Source of the DNA: Oscillospiraceae bacterium
GTDB lineage: Bacteria; Bacillota; Clostridia; Oscillospirales; Ruminococcaceae
Direction of reading: 5' to 3'
DNA length: 41,012 nt
Assembly: GCA_017483465.1 (NCBI GenBank)
Contig: JAFUWN010000085.1
Location: 1-41,012 of the forward strand
A program made the position numbers and the translations under genes. The notes under the pieces were generated by a model. It saw only the letters and a program-made list of their open reading frames with translations. It searched no databases and was not told where the DNA came from. This document shows, piece by piece, positions 1 through 8,541 of this stretch. Positions within the stretch are counted from its first letter, which is position 1. Each line of letters begins with the position of its first letter.

Positions 1-104
1 CATACTGTACGATTAGACAGTAAAACCTGCTATCTTAACTTTTCAAGATACATGTGAGTGCCTTTTCTGTCAGTAACGGTTTTCTCACAAATCTGTCTGA
101 TTAC

Positions 105-133
105 AGTATAGCATATTTATTTTTATTTGTCAA
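105..133 (-). promoter_or_regulatory. Sigma-A promoter reading off the left edge
   Basis: On the minus strand TTGACA (133-128) and TATACT (110-105) are separated by 17 nt. Transcription would start near 98 and leave the window, so the target gene is not visible. Confidence 0.6.
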
Positions 134-149
134 GAAACGAAAGGAGGGA

Positions 150-193
150 GCGGCATTCCTCCCCGACCTAAGAGGTCGGGGGTATCCTGCCGC
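150..193. repeat. Strong nested hairpin, IS200/IS605-end-like or terminator
   Basis: A perfect 9-bp stem (161-169 with 173-181, loop AAG) lies inside a second 6-bp stem (150-155 with 188-193). The core resembles the hairpin at 40882-40903: both have a CCTCCCC-type left arm, an AGG...GGGGG right arm and a trailing TCCT. It lies just beyond the stop codon of the minus-strand gene ending at 207, so it may simply end that transcript, although the following T-run is broken. Confidence 0.5.
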
Positions 194-206
194 CTATTGA
201 TGAACT

Positions 207-689
207 TTAATCAAATTCGACACACATCAGTGTAATATTTTCCGCTGGTTCTATTGTTTTACGGGGGGCATGTTTTCTGTACAGAGGCTTTCCTGTTGTA
301 GTAATACCGCAGAAACCGACAGCACATGTTTCATCCAGCAGGTCTGTTTTCAGCTTGTCCTGTGCGAATGCTCTGATTTCGCTGTTGGATTCAAATTTAT
401 CGATTGGCATGTACCAGATAATGACAGGCGGCTGTTTCATGTTCTTTGTCAGTGATTCCAATAATTCGGGTACTCTTTTGTTATATGCGGTTTCGTAGGG
501 AATGTGTTCTTCAAACATGCAAAGTGCGGCCATTTTTGAAAAATCATAAATAATTTCATCATTTTCGGTGATACCGATAGCTGCCGGTGCGAAAATATCC
601 GGCAGAAAAGAAAGGGCATAGGCATTATCCATAAAATACTCATCACAAAGGATATTTTGGAGATCGAGATTTGTCATGGTTATTGTCAC
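207..689 (-). CDS. Hypothetical cytosolic protein, about 160 aa
   Basis: I do not recognise this family. The protein is acidic and soluble, with no signal peptide or membrane segment, and has a hydrophobic stretch near residues 90-97 (PPVIIWYMP) and a Cys-containing stretch near residues 120-126. Two starts are possible: GTG at 689 and ATG at 677. The AGGAGG at 711-716 is 18 nt or more upstream of either, so the start is uncertain. It has its own promoter (738-766) and is a monocistronic gene between the exporter ATPase and a strong hairpin. The stop is TAA. Confidence 0.7.
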   Translation of the reverse strand: MTITMTNLDLQNILCDEYFMDNAYALSFLPDIFAPAAIGITENDEIIYDFSKMAALCMFEEHIPYETAYNKRVPELLESLTKNMKQPPVIIWYMPIDKFESNSEIRAFAQDKLKTDLLDETCAVGFCGITTTGKPLYRKHAPRKTIEPAENITLMCVEFD

Positions 690-737
690 AGCACAGCGAG
701 GCTGTTTCCTCCTTTTTGGTTGAATTTTTATGCGTAA

Positions 738-766
738 AGTATATCACATTTTGCACAGCTTGTCAA
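738..766 (-). promoter_or_regulatory. Promoter of the 207-689 gene
   Basis: TTGACA (766-761) and TATACT (743-738) have a 17-nt spacer on the minus strand. The expected start is near 731, giving a leader of about 40-50 nt. Confidence 0.65.
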
Positions 767-779
767 GTGTTTCTGATTT

Positions 780-1448
780 TTATCCTTGCAGTTGTCCGGC
801 ATTCATACGGAAAAGCCTGTCTGCATACTGAGCTGCATTGGTTTCATGCGTCACGGCAAAAACGGCAGCACCGTCCTGAGCGGCCTGTCTGAGAAACTGA
901 AATACAATTTCAGTATTCTGATCATCAAGATCACTGGTAGGTTCATCTGCGAGAATCAGTTCGGGTTTTCTTAAAAAAGCTCTTGCAATGGCCATTCTGC
1001 GGAGTTCACCGCCGGAGAGTTCCGCAGGCAGAGCGGTTTTCAGATGAGCGATCTCCAGTTTTTCGAGCAGAGCAAGAGCCTCGGTTTCGTGAGCTTCTTC
1101 ACCATAGAGAGTATACGGCAGGCAGATATTTTCCAGAACAGTGAGACTGTGCAGAGCAGTCTGCCCCTGCGGAATCACACCGATATGCTGATTTCTGAAT
1201 CTGGACAATTCCTGATCAGGGAGCTGATAAATATCTTTGTCATCAATCAGGACACGTCCGGAAGTAGGTGTCATCAGACCGGAAAGCATATGCAGAAACG
1301 TACTTTTCCCGGAACCGGAACGCCCTGTCAGAACCGCAAACGAACCGCTTTCCAGAACAAAATCTGTTTCCTGAACGGCACAGAAACGATTGGTATTTTT
1401 AGTTTCACGGATAAATTCTTTGGACAGTTTTTCGGCTTTCAGAATCAT
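780..1448 (-). CDS. ABC transporter ATP-binding protein (MacB/LolD type)
   Basis: This 222-aa ATPase powers the FtsX-type permease encoded just upstream. The Walker A motif GRSGSGKST is near residues 41-49, the signature LSGGELRRM is near 143, and the Walker B motif with DEPTSDLD is near 166. The length fits the LolD/MacB ATPase family, whose transporters work as mechanotransmission pumps acting on substrates outside the cytoplasm. It starts with ATG two bases after the permease TGA, so the two are translated together. It is the last gene of the long minus-strand block. The substrate cannot be read from the sequence. Confidence 0.9.
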   Translation of the reverse strand: MILKAEKLSKEFIRETKNTNRFCAVQETDFVLESGSFAVLTGRSGSGKSTFLHMLSGLMTPTSGRVLIDDKDIYQLPDQELSRFRNQHIGVIPQGQTALHSLTVLENICLPYTLYGEEAHETEALALLEKLEIAHLKTALPAELSGGELRRMAIARAFLRKPELILADEPTSDLDDQNTEIVFQFLRQAAQDGAAVFAVTHETNAAQYADRLFRMNAGQLQG

Positions 1449-1450
1449 GA

Positions 1451-2656
1451 TCAGGTATCTCCTCTCAGAATCAGGGCAGTATCAATACGGCTGATACGGA
1501 ATGCAGAGACAGAAACGGCAATACATCCAGTCAGTATGGTAAGTATTACAGCCGCAAGGACATAGCCGGCAATCTGCACGGCAGACGGCAGAAGAAACGG
1601 AAGATTCAGAAATTCTTCAATCACCTGCTGGAACGGCAGAAGAATCAACAGACCGAGAACCGCACCCATCAGGCTTCCGGCCAGACAGAGCAGCAGAGCT
1701 TCCTGCATGACGATTCCGGCAAGTTGATTCTGAGAAGCACCGATCACCCGGAGCACGGCAAATTCTTTTTTACGCTGACTGATACTCATAGCAAAAGCCA
1801 GGAGCAGAATGAGCATTCCGGCAATCCAGACGACAATAATTAAAATGCTGATAATATCCGAAACACCCGCCAGACTGTCAGAAATACCGGAAATCATATC
1901 TTTTGTCCGGACGGCTTTGACTTTCTTGACATGAAGATTAATATCATTGAGGACATCTTCAACAGTATAGCCTTCTGCGGCATTGATCAGCACACAGGAG
2001 ACGACTTTATCCGGATTGATATTTTTAAATTCATTCATATTTTTATCCAGAGAAGACTGAATCAGAGCTTTGATTGTCTCCTGATTGGTAAAAACAGCTG
2101 TATCGAAACTGGTTCCGGTTTTATCGAGTTTTGCGGCAACACGGCACTCCACGCCGTAGAATATGAGAGTATCACCAACAAAGGCATTCAGATCATTTCC
2201 GACGATAATATCATATTTCTGAAGAGTCTGTCCATAACTTTTTTTAATCCAGGGTGTAATCGTAAAATCTGTATCAGGATCAAAACCGATAATCTGAACA
2301 GAAAGCGAACAGCAGCCGGAACTTGCCGAAGCTAAGAAAAACTGTGCAGAAATCTGTCCGATTCCCTCAGTAGAAGCAATTTTCTGATATTTTGCCTCAT
2401 CCATATAGAAATAGCCTGTTGCCCCCTGTAGAACGATAGTTTCAAGATTGGATTTAGTAGCTGCTTCATAGGGAACAACCATAATATCCGCACCGAGCCG
2501 GGATTCAAGTGAATGCAGTCCGGTTTTCAGGCTGGTGATCATGAGCGTACCGCCGAAGATCATCAGAGACAAGATTGCTGTCAGGAAGATAAGAATTGCC
2601 GTCCGGACGGGGTTTCCTCTGAGATTCCGGAGCGGCAGAGCACTGGAAATTTTCAT
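1451..2656 (-). CDS. FtsX/MacB-type ABC transporter permease
   Basis: A 401-aa permease with one N-terminal membrane helix (about residues 13-36), a large extracytoplasmic domain, and three C-terminal helices. This is the topology of the FtsX/MacB_PCD family. The reading frame stays open to 2758, but the ATG at 2656 (MKISSALPLRNL) is the likely start. It overlaps the upstream TGA as ATGA, a classic coupling arrangement, and begins at the usual family N-terminus. Partners are the ATPase downstream and the small DUF4418-like membrane protein upstream. No distinctive substrate residues were seen. Confidence 0.88.
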   Translation of the reverse strand: MKISSALPLRNLRGNPVRTAILIFLTAILSLMIFGGTLMITSLKTGLHSLESRLGADIMVVPYEAATKSNLETIVLQGATGYFYMDEAKYQKIASTEGIGQISAQFFLASASSGCCSLSVQIIGFDPDTDFTITPWIKKSYGQTLQKYDIIVGNDLNAFVGDTLIFYGVECRVAAKLDKTGTSFDTAVFTNQETIKALIQSSLDKNMNEFKNINPDKVVSCVLINAAEGYTVEDVLNDINLHVKKVKAVRTKDMISGISDSLAGVSDIISILIIVVWIAGMLILLLAFAMSISQRKKEFAVLRVIGASQNQLAGIVMQEALLLCLAGSLMGAVLGLLILLPFQQVIEEFLNLPFLLPSAVQIAGYVLAAVILTILTGCIAVSVSAFRISRIDTALILRGDT

Positions 2657-3066
2657 GATTCTGTGTCCTCTTTTCTGTGGAGAATACAAGCGGCCATACC
2701 ACAGAGAATGATACAAATACTGATGACAATCACAGCCGGTTTCATGACGGCATGGCAACGCATAGTATTCATCATACAGAGGCTGATCAGATGATTGGGA
2801 ATTCCGAGGGCAAGAGCGGCAATTCCCTCAAGGCTCAGGGCGATACCGGATTTTGTTTTCCCGTCTTTGAAAGCGAATGTCATGACCAGGCTCAGAACGA
2901 GCAGAACCAGACCGATTCCGAAAACCGCCTGTTCTGCCCAGTGGCAGGCCATCCAGCTGCCGTCTTCCTTAGGCCCGCAGGCATGGAACAGAAATTTTGT
3001 TCCGAAGCAGAGCAGAGCACTCAGCACACAGAGAATCACATCAAGAACGACTGTTATTTTTTTCAT
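2653..3066 (-). CDS. Small four-helix membrane protein, DUF4418-like
   Basis: A 137-aa protein with about four hydrophobic helices and conserved-looking Cys/His positions: FHACGPKEDGSWMACHW near residues 27-43 and MNTMRCH near 99-105. The layout and the GPKEDGSWMACHW segment match my memory of the DUF4418 family, whose function is unknown. An AAGGAG site precedes the ATG. It is coupled by ATGA to the FtsX permease, so it is probably an accessory subunit of that exporter or of the iron block. The Cys and His residues on the outer side could bind metal or heme, but that is inference. Confidence 0.75.
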   Translation of the reverse strand: MKKITVVLDVILCVLSALLCFGTKFLFHACGPKEDGSWMACHWAEQAVFGIGLVLLVLSLVMTFAFKDGKTKSGIALSLEGIAALALGIPNHLISLCMMNTMRCHAVMKPAVIVISICIILCGMAACILHRKEDTES

Positions 3067-3101
3067 AAAAACTTCTCCTTAAAAACAAAAATAAAATAAA
3101 A

Positions 3102-3989
3102 TTAACAGGAATAGTCCTGATCTGCCATAGGATATAGCTGATAAAACACCTCAGAAGCATAGTTTTCATCACGGATATGCGAAGAAAAATTCTGATCTGA
3201 TTTCAGAAAATACGTTTCTGTCTGCATTTGTTTATCCCAGGTAATATCGAGATTATAATATAAATCATCAATTCTGACGATATTCCAGGCATGAAACTCC
3301 GTATCTCCGTCCGGAAGCTGAGCAGTTCCGGTAATAATCCGGGTGTCGATACCGGTTTCTCTGAAAAGGCGGTATAACAGGACAGCATAGCCCTAACAGA
3401 CGGCATGATGATATTTCAGAGCACCGTAAGCCGTAGATTTCAGATGATAATAATTATTTTTCTTATGAATCAGATCATAATCAACAGTATCATAGACATA
3501 TTGATAAATTTTTCTGATTTTCTCATATTCTGATGTAGTTTTCCGGAAATCAAGATTTCTGATAATTTCCTGAATCTGCTGAGAAACTTCCCGTTCCTGT
3601 TCCGGGGTGGTATAATAATCCGGAATAATTTCGATTTCATAGCAATAATCCTGATTCTGGATTTCATAGCGATACTGCATTTCATAGCCGCCGTACTGAT
3701 GAAAAATATAATCTCCCTCTTCGGGGTTTTCCGTTTCTGCAAGGGCATACTGCATGAGTTCTCTGACCAGAGTGCCGATATCCTGCATATTATCGCTGTG
3801 AGAAGTATAATTGATTATAATTTTAGTATCATGCTTCCGGAGAGAGTTTCTGACAGCGGCAATTACAGTATCTGCATTTGAAAAATAAACGCTCAAATCT
3901 TTCCGGACTTCGTAGTGTTCCGGAGCGGAGCAGGCATTCAGGAAGATACAGCCTATTAAGATAAATATAAGAAAAATTTTATTTCTCAT
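3102..3989 (-). pseudogene. Transglutaminase-like lipoprotein with in-frame TAG after the catalytic Cys
   Basis: Read through, this is a 295-codon frame. It has a lipoprotein signal (MRNKIFLIFILIGCIFLNAC, lipobox Cys 20), a globular region, and a transglutaminase-like core with the expected triad: Cys198 in HHAVC, His233 in EFHAWN and Asp248 in YNLDITWD. Codon 199 (3395-3393) is TAG where the family normally has Gln (VCQGYA). The frame then stays open for 96 codons to a TAA at 3102, with no other damage. The start at 3989 overlaps the end of frdB by 11 nt. It is either a very recent nonsense allele, a suppressed stop, or a base error. Truncated at TAG, it would lack His and Asp and be inactive. 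Confidence 0.8.
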
Positions 3990-4671
3990 GTCTGAACTTC
4001 CGTTTCCAGACGGCAACAGCATTGGAATTGACCAGTAACTGATCAATCTCGATTCCTGCCGGACAGATCTTGCGGCAGGCGAGAGATTTTCCGCAGCCTT
4101 CATAGATATGTTTCTGATAGGCCTTGAAAATTTCTTTTTTCTGAGCTTCCGGCAGAGCAGTCAGAAGTCTTGCCGTAAGAGTCATAGCGGACATACCGGC
4201 AAAATCACCGCCGGCATAGAAATTCGGACAGATTTCAAGACAGCAGCCGCACTGGAGACACCGGGAAGCTTCATAAGCGGTCTGAGAACCGTTAGTTTTC
4301 GCATTTTCAGCAAACCAGAGTTTCATAGTTTTCAGATTCTCGAATAAAATTGTTCTGTCAACGATCAGATCAGCAATCACAGGAAATTTCCTGAGCGGTT
4401 CGATTCTGACAGTTCCGGCTTTGACAAATTCTTTGAGAGACGTATCACAGGCAAGCCGGGGCTTCTGATTGATGAGCATTGCACAGGCACCGCATTTTTT
4501 CTGGAGGCAGCTGCATTCCCATCTGACAGGATTTTCCAGAGTCTGATTCAGATCATTCAGAGCCGAAGCAATATTCGCAGTATCGTCCGGGGTCTGATAG
4601 TCATAGCATTTCCAGACGGGTGTATCCTCCGGAGAAGTCCGGCGTAGAATTTCCAATTTAAGTGTTATCAT
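3979..4671 (-). CDS. frdB: Fumarate reductase/succinate dehydrogenase iron-sulfur subunit
   Basis: A 230-aa electron-transfer subunit of the fumarate reductase family. The N-terminal ferredoxin domain has C55, C60, C63 and C75 for a 2Fe-2S cluster. The C-terminal domain has C138, C141, C144 and C148 (CxxCxxCxxxCP) for 4Fe-4S, and C193, C199 and C203 for the 3Fe-4S cluster. It overlaps the flavoprotein stop codon as ATGA and is followed with overlap by the transglutaminase-like gene. It would pass electrons between the flavoprotein and the cytochrome b encoded upstream. Confidence 0.92.
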   Translation of the reverse strand: MITLKLEILRRTSPEDTPVWKCYDYQTPDDTANIASALNDLNQTLENPVRWECSCLQKKCGACAMLINQKPRLACDTSLKEFVKAGTVRIEPLRKFPVIADLIVDRTILFENLKTMKLWFAENAKTNGSQTAYEASRCLQCGCCLEICPNFYAGGDFAGMSAMTLTARLLTALPEAQKKEIFKAYQKHIYEGCGKSLACRKICPAGIEIDQLLVNSNAVAVWKRKFRHEK

Positions 4672-6251
4672 GTATCAGACCTCATTTCAGGAATCGGCCG
4701 GAAAGAAATCCGGACTTGTGATTCTGTTTCACATTCTGAAACGGTAGTTTTCCGGAACGCTTCGTTTTTATCCGGATAATCTTCCCGATAGTGAGCACCC
4801 CGGCTTTCTTTTCGCTCCAGAGCGGAGAGAAGCATAGCTTCCGCAAGAAGCAGACGATTCTTTTCATAGAAAGTATAATCTTTCTGTTCCGAGAGAGAAT
4901 GCAGATTTTCAAGAGCCGTCTGTAAAGAACGCTGATTCCGGACGATACCCAGACCGGATACTAAAATCTGACTGATATTCCGAATCAGCACAGGACTTGC
5001 CGGAGGGGGAATTTCTCCGGAATAGTTTATATTTTCTTCTGAAATAAAATCAGCAGAATTGATGATTGTTTCAGCGGCTTTTCTGCCGCCGTAGAGAGCA
5101 CCGAGCATAGAATTTCCTCCGAGGCGGTTAGCACCATGATACTGACAGGAACATTCACCGGCGGCATAGAGATGTTTTATATTAGTTCTGTGAAATTCAT
5201 CCGTATCAATACCGCCCATAAAATAGTGAATGCCTTCTCTGACGGGAATAGGATTTGTTTTCGGGTCAAGATGAAGATAATGCAATATTTCCTGCCGGAG
5301 ATCAGAAAGCTTTTTCTGCCATGTTAATTCAGGTAATTCTGTCATATCGAGGAAGACTTCTCCGCCGAATTCTCTCCGGACGAAAAACATTTCCCTTGCG
5401 ACAACATCACGGGGCATTAAATTTTTAAGTTCCGGATATTTCTCCTCCATGAAATAGCATTTCTGATTCTGTTTCATGATATAGAGTCTTCCGCCCTCAC
5501 CTCTAGCGGCTTCGGTAACGAGGCAGCGTTTGCCGGAAATGCCGATTGTTGTCGGATGATATTGCAGCATTTCAAGATTGGCAAGAGCCACACCCTGCCG
5601 GAATACAGTGGCTGTGACATCACCGGAATTCTGTGTTGTTCCGGTAGTCACTCCGGGAAAGATACCGTTCATACCGCCGGAACATAACAGCACAATGCCC
5701 TTGAAATCAAGCAATTCTCCCGTATAGAGATTCTGGATTCTGACACCAGAGCAGATCTGATTTTCCAGCAATAATTTAATAAAATTATGATGGGAATACC
5801 TGTGAACCAGACCGGAAGCCTCATATTTCCGAACCTGATCAATCAGAGCAGTCATGATAATTTTACCTGTACTGCTTCTGGCATAGGCAGTTCGTTTTTT
5901 CTTCTGACCGCCGAAATTCCGCAGCATAATATCAGAATCGGTCATATTGAACGGAACGCCGAGATTTTCGAGCCATCTGACAATTTCCGGAGCATGACCG
6001 GTCAGATTCCGGACGGCATTCGGATCAGCAAGCCAGACACCGCCTTTAAGCGTATCTTCATAATGATACTGAACAGAATCCTGTTCTCCCATAGTATCCA
6101 GAGCGGCATTGATACCGCCTTCTGCCAGGACAGACTGTGCCCGTTCGGAATTCTGGAGAGAAATCAATGCACAGGAGATATTTTTTTCTGCGAGAGCAGC
6201 AGCGGCAGACAATCCGGCCAGCCCTGCTCCGATGATAATAACATGCTGCAT
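4668..6251 (-). CDS. frdA: Fumarate reductase/succinate dehydrogenase-like flavoprotein subunit
   Basis: A 527-aa FAD protein that would interconvert fumarate and succinate on the cytoplasmic face. It has an N-terminal dinucleotide fold (GAGLAGLSAA, residues 8-17), EGGINAAL (44-51), the substrate His232 in QYHPT, Arg250 in ARGEGG, and His342 in HYFMGG. At residue 39, immediately before SVLAEGG, there is Gln where covalently flavinylated family members have His, so FAD is probably bound non-covalently. L-aspartate oxidase is the main alternative. The adjacent three-cluster iron-sulfur subunit and four-His cytochrome b favour a fumarate reductase. A GAGG site precedes the ATG. Confidence 0.88.
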   Translation of the reverse strand: MQHVIIIGAGLAGLSAAAALAEKNISCALISLQNSERAQSVLAEGGINAALDTMGEQDSVQYHYEDTLKGGVWLADPNAVRNLTGHAPEIVRWLENLGVPFNMTDSDIMLRNFGGQKKKRTAYARSSTGKIIMTALIDQVRKYEASGLVHRYSHHNFIKLLLENQICSGVRIQNLYTGELLDFKGIVLLCSGGMNGIFPGVTTGTTQNSGDVTATVFRQGVALANLEMLQYHPTTIGISGKRCLVTEAARGEGGRLYIMKQNQKCYFMEEKYPELKNLMPRDVVAREMFFVRREFGGEVFLDMTELPELTWQKKLSDLRQEILHYLHLDPKTNPIPVREGIHYFMGGIDTDEFHRTNIKHLYAAGECSCQYHGANRLGGNSMLGALYGGRKAAETIINSADFISEENINYSGEIPPPASPVLIRNISQILVSGLGIVRNQRSLQTALENLHSLSEQKDYTFYEKNRLLLAEAMLLSALERKESRGAHYREDYPDKNEAFRKTTVSECETESQVRISFRPIPEMRSDT

Positions 6252-6264
6252 AGAAACCTCCTTA

Positions 6265-6813
6265 TCAGAAATTCCAGCGGAGATAATAAATCACGAATCC
6301 GATTCCGGACAGAATTAAAATCACAGACAGGATGAATAAAATATCTATCATGATTTTAGCATAGCTTTTTGTTCCGACGGCGATCATCAGCGGTCTGATA
6401 TTGGTCAGGACATGAACAGCAATAGAAATCACAAGCAGAATCTGTGAAAGCAATTGCAGAGTTCCGAAATAGCTTAACCGGTAAACGCCGTCCTGATTTT
6501 TTCCGAGGAAGAGCAGAACATGAAATAAAATAAAAATCATGATGGCAAAGCCGCTGATTCTTCTGAGCCAGAATAATTTATTTTCTTTGGGATAAGATAC
6601 CCCTGCTTTTTTCTGGATTCTGAGTGTATCGACAGTCAGTTTACAGCCGATTCCCACATGAATCAGAATGAGAATCAGCATAATCCAGGCAACAGCCTGC
6701 ATAATACCCGAACCGCCGGCCATCCATCCGGCGAGCTGGAAACTTCCGGCAATGGCATGAATCAGAAATAAAGCTAAAATGCTCATGCTTAATATGGCAT
6801 TGAATTTTCTCAT
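6265..6813 (-). CDS. Cytochrome b membrane anchor of the fumarate reductase-like complex
   Basis: A 182-aa membrane protein with five hydrophobic helices. Four histidines sit within or at the ends of helices (H19, H52, H98, H134). This is the pattern of the dihaem, single-subunit cytochrome b of succinate:quinone oxidoreductases, which exchanges electrons with menaquinone. The gene order cytochrome, flavoprotein, iron-sulfur protein is the one found in Bacillus and Wolinella. It is coupled to the upstream gene by an ATGA overlap (6810-6813), tying the complex to the iron and flavin genes. Confidence 0.82.
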   Translation of the reverse strand: MRKFNAILSMSILALFLIHAIAGSFQLAGWMAGGSGIMQAVAWIMLILILIHVGIGCKLTVDTLRIQKKAGVSYPKENKLFWLRRISGFAIMIFILFHVLLFLGKNQDGVYRLSYFGTLQLLSQILLVISIAVHVLTNIRPLMIAVGTKSYAKIMIDILFILSVILILSGIGFVIYYLRWNF

Positions 6814-7319
6814 GATTCCGCCCCCTGAACTGCAACAACTTCGACATCCGGCAGAGCGGATAACCGGTCTGTATGATAGACATCTGCAAATTCCTGTGAC
6901 ATGACAAGAATATCAAATTTCAGATGTTCGGCTTTTGAGAGCAGCAAGACCGTATCTTCAGTTTTGATTTCACACTGATGTTCCGGCAGACGGGACTGAT
7001 AATTTTCAGCGAGAGTTCTGGCATTGAGATCATCAGAAGCGACAGAACAGAGAATATCTTCAAAAATCAGGTCGATTTCCCTGCCGGAAAAGAAATTTCT
7101 CCAGATTTCGAGGGCTTCGGAATCGGTATGTTTTTCGAGATTGATAAATACCAGATACTGTCCTGACGGCTGATCGACAATCACAGAAGCACTGGAAACC
7201 GAATCCGGATTATGTGTCAGGAGAGATTTTCCGTAATCGGTTTGCAGAAACGGAATGCCGAGTATCAGAAACAGCACTAAGATGTCAGAAAAGATATGTT
7301 TGATGATAGTCATAATCAT
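6810..7319 (-). CDS. Membrane-anchored hypothetical protein between the FMN-binding protein and cytochrome b
   Basis: A 169-aa protein with one N-terminal hydrophobic helix (about residues 5-24) followed by a soluble domain, probably outside the membrane. I do not recognise the domain. The start is the ATG at 7319, which shares one base with the TAA of the FMN-binding gene (TAATG); its own TGA overlaps the cytochrome b start. Such tight coupling on both sides suggests a subunit or maturation factor of this redox module. A second ATG two codons later is possible. There are only two Cys and no haem motif. Confidence 0.7.
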   Translation of the reverse strand: MIMTIIKHIFSDILVLFLILGIPFLQTDYGKSLLTHNPDSVSSASVIVDQPSGQYLVFINLEKHTDSEALEIWRNFFSGREIDLIFEDILCSVASDDLNARTLAENYQSRLPEHQCEIKTEDTVLLLSKAEHLKFDILVMSQEFADVYHTDRLSALPDVEVVAVQGAES

Positions 7320-7768
7320 TATTGTTCGGCCTGTTTGAGGGCTTTGCTGACGGCTTCTTTGAACTCGTTATAATTCACAGTTGCACCGCTGATGGCATCG
7401 ACTTCTTTGAGACTGCCTTTTTCGACCAGCTGAGCGGCATATTTATCACAGGCAGCAAGGGCTTTCTGAGCTTTATTATAGAAATCCTTATTTGCAATTT
7501 CCCCGTTTTCCTTACCGTATTCAGAATCTTTAAGAGAGCCGTCCAGTTCATAAGTTTTAAACTCACAAGCGGTAACAGCTCCGCCGGAGATTGTCAATTC
7601 TACAACACCATAGCCGTTTCCGGCAGTAGAATCATCTTCATCATTGACATAATTTTCACTCTGAGCCGTGTAAGTACCGTCTGCGTAGGATTTGCTTCCG
7701 CACGCCGTAAGGCTCAGAACAGATACGGAGCATAATACAGCAGATAATAATTTTTTATTGATTTTCAT
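7319..7768 (-). CDS. FMN-binding domain lipoprotein
   Basis: A 149-aa lipoprotein with signal and lipobox LTAC (lipid on Cys23) and a short FMN-binding domain (PF04205 type) ending in the DAISGAT motif at 124-130. In relatives the Thr or Ser of such motifs receives FMN from ApbE; Thr130 is the candidate, but no ApbE gene is in the window. The ATG at 7768 is preferred over the one at 7774 because its distance to the GGAGG is normal (9 nt). The gene lies inside the end of the ATPase gene. It probably carries electrons on the outer face of the membrane; a role in ferric reduction is inferred from the neighbours. Confidence 0.85.
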   Translation of the reverse strand: MKINKKLLSAVLCSVSVLSLTACGSKSYADGTYTAQSENYVNDEDDSTAGNGYGVVELTISGGAVTACEFKTYELDGSLKDSEYGKENGEIANKDFYNKAQKALAACDKYAAQLVEKGSLKEVDAISGATVNYNEFKEAVSKALKQAEQ

Positions 7769-8525
7769 GGGCATGTTCCTCCGCCTGAATTTCTTCTTCT
7801 GATTTGAGATCTTTTTTCGTCACATGCGTACCTTCTTCATCGAAATGAATTTTACCGGTAAAGTTCTGATTCTGCACTTCTTTGACGACACGGCCGTTTC
7901 TGAGCACAACCGTTCTCTGAGCGACTTCAGCGACTTCCGGGTCATGTGTGACGACAATCAGAGTCGTTCCCTCGTTGTGGAGTTTATGAAACAGATCGAC
8001 AACAATTTCTTCATTGGCTTCATCAAGATTACCGGTAGGCTCATCAGCCAGGATAATTTCCGGATAATTGATCAAAGCTCTTGCAACGCAGACTCTCTGC
8101 TGTTCACCGCCGGAGAGCTGACTCGGCAGATGTTTGGCACGGTCAGCAAGGCCGACACGCTCGAGAGCTTCCATCGCTTCTTTTTCATCCGGCAGACTGT
8201 GATAATACTGAGCGAGCATGACATTTTCCACAGCAGTCAGATAATTGACAAGATGGAACTGCTGAAAGATCAGGCCGATTTTATCTCTTCTGACAGTAGT
8301 CAGATTCTTGGCATTTTCTTTGGAAATATCAACACCGTCAAGAAGCACTTCTCCCTTGCTGGGCTTATCCATACAGCCGATAATATTCATCATCGTACTT
8401 TTACCGGAACCGGAAGGCCCCATAATGGAAACCCATTCGCCCTTTTCGACTTTCATATTGACGTTATCAAGGGCATGTAACTCGCCGTAGATTTTATAGA
8501 CATTTTTCAATTCCAATAAGCTCAT
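7755..8525 (-). CDS. ABC transporter ATP-binding protein of the P19/FTR1 iron system
   Basis: A 256-aa ATPase with Walker A GPSGSGKST, signature LSGGEQQRV, and Walker B followed by DEPTGNLD. The closest style is MacB/LolD. A charged, His-containing tail of about 30 residues extends beyond the usual end (ending EEHAHENQ). The frame is open to 8585, but the ATG at 8525 (MSLLELKNVYK) is the natural start. It serves the two FtsX-type permeases encoded directly upstream, as in the Campylobacter P19 locus. Confidence 0.9.
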   Translation of the reverse strand: MSLLELKNVYKIYGELHALDNVNMKVEKGEWVSIMGPSGSGKSTMMNIIGCMDKPSKGEVLLDGVDISKENAKNLTTVRRDKIGLIFQQFHLVNYLTAVENVMLAQYYHSLPDEKEAMEALERVGLADRAKHLPSQLSGGEQQRVCVARALINYPEIILADEPTGNLDEANEEIVVDLFHKLHNEGTTLIVVTHDPEVAEVAQRTVVLRNGRVVKEVQNQNFTGKIHFDEEGTHVTKKDLKSEEEIQAEEHAHENQ

Positions 8526-8541
8526 AAATAAAACACCTCTT

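Noticed and set aside
4668-6251. L-aspartate oxidase (NadB)
   Set aside because: The missing covalent His would fit, but a three-cluster iron-sulfur subunit and a four-His cytochrome b directly adjoin, and no nadA or nadC is present.
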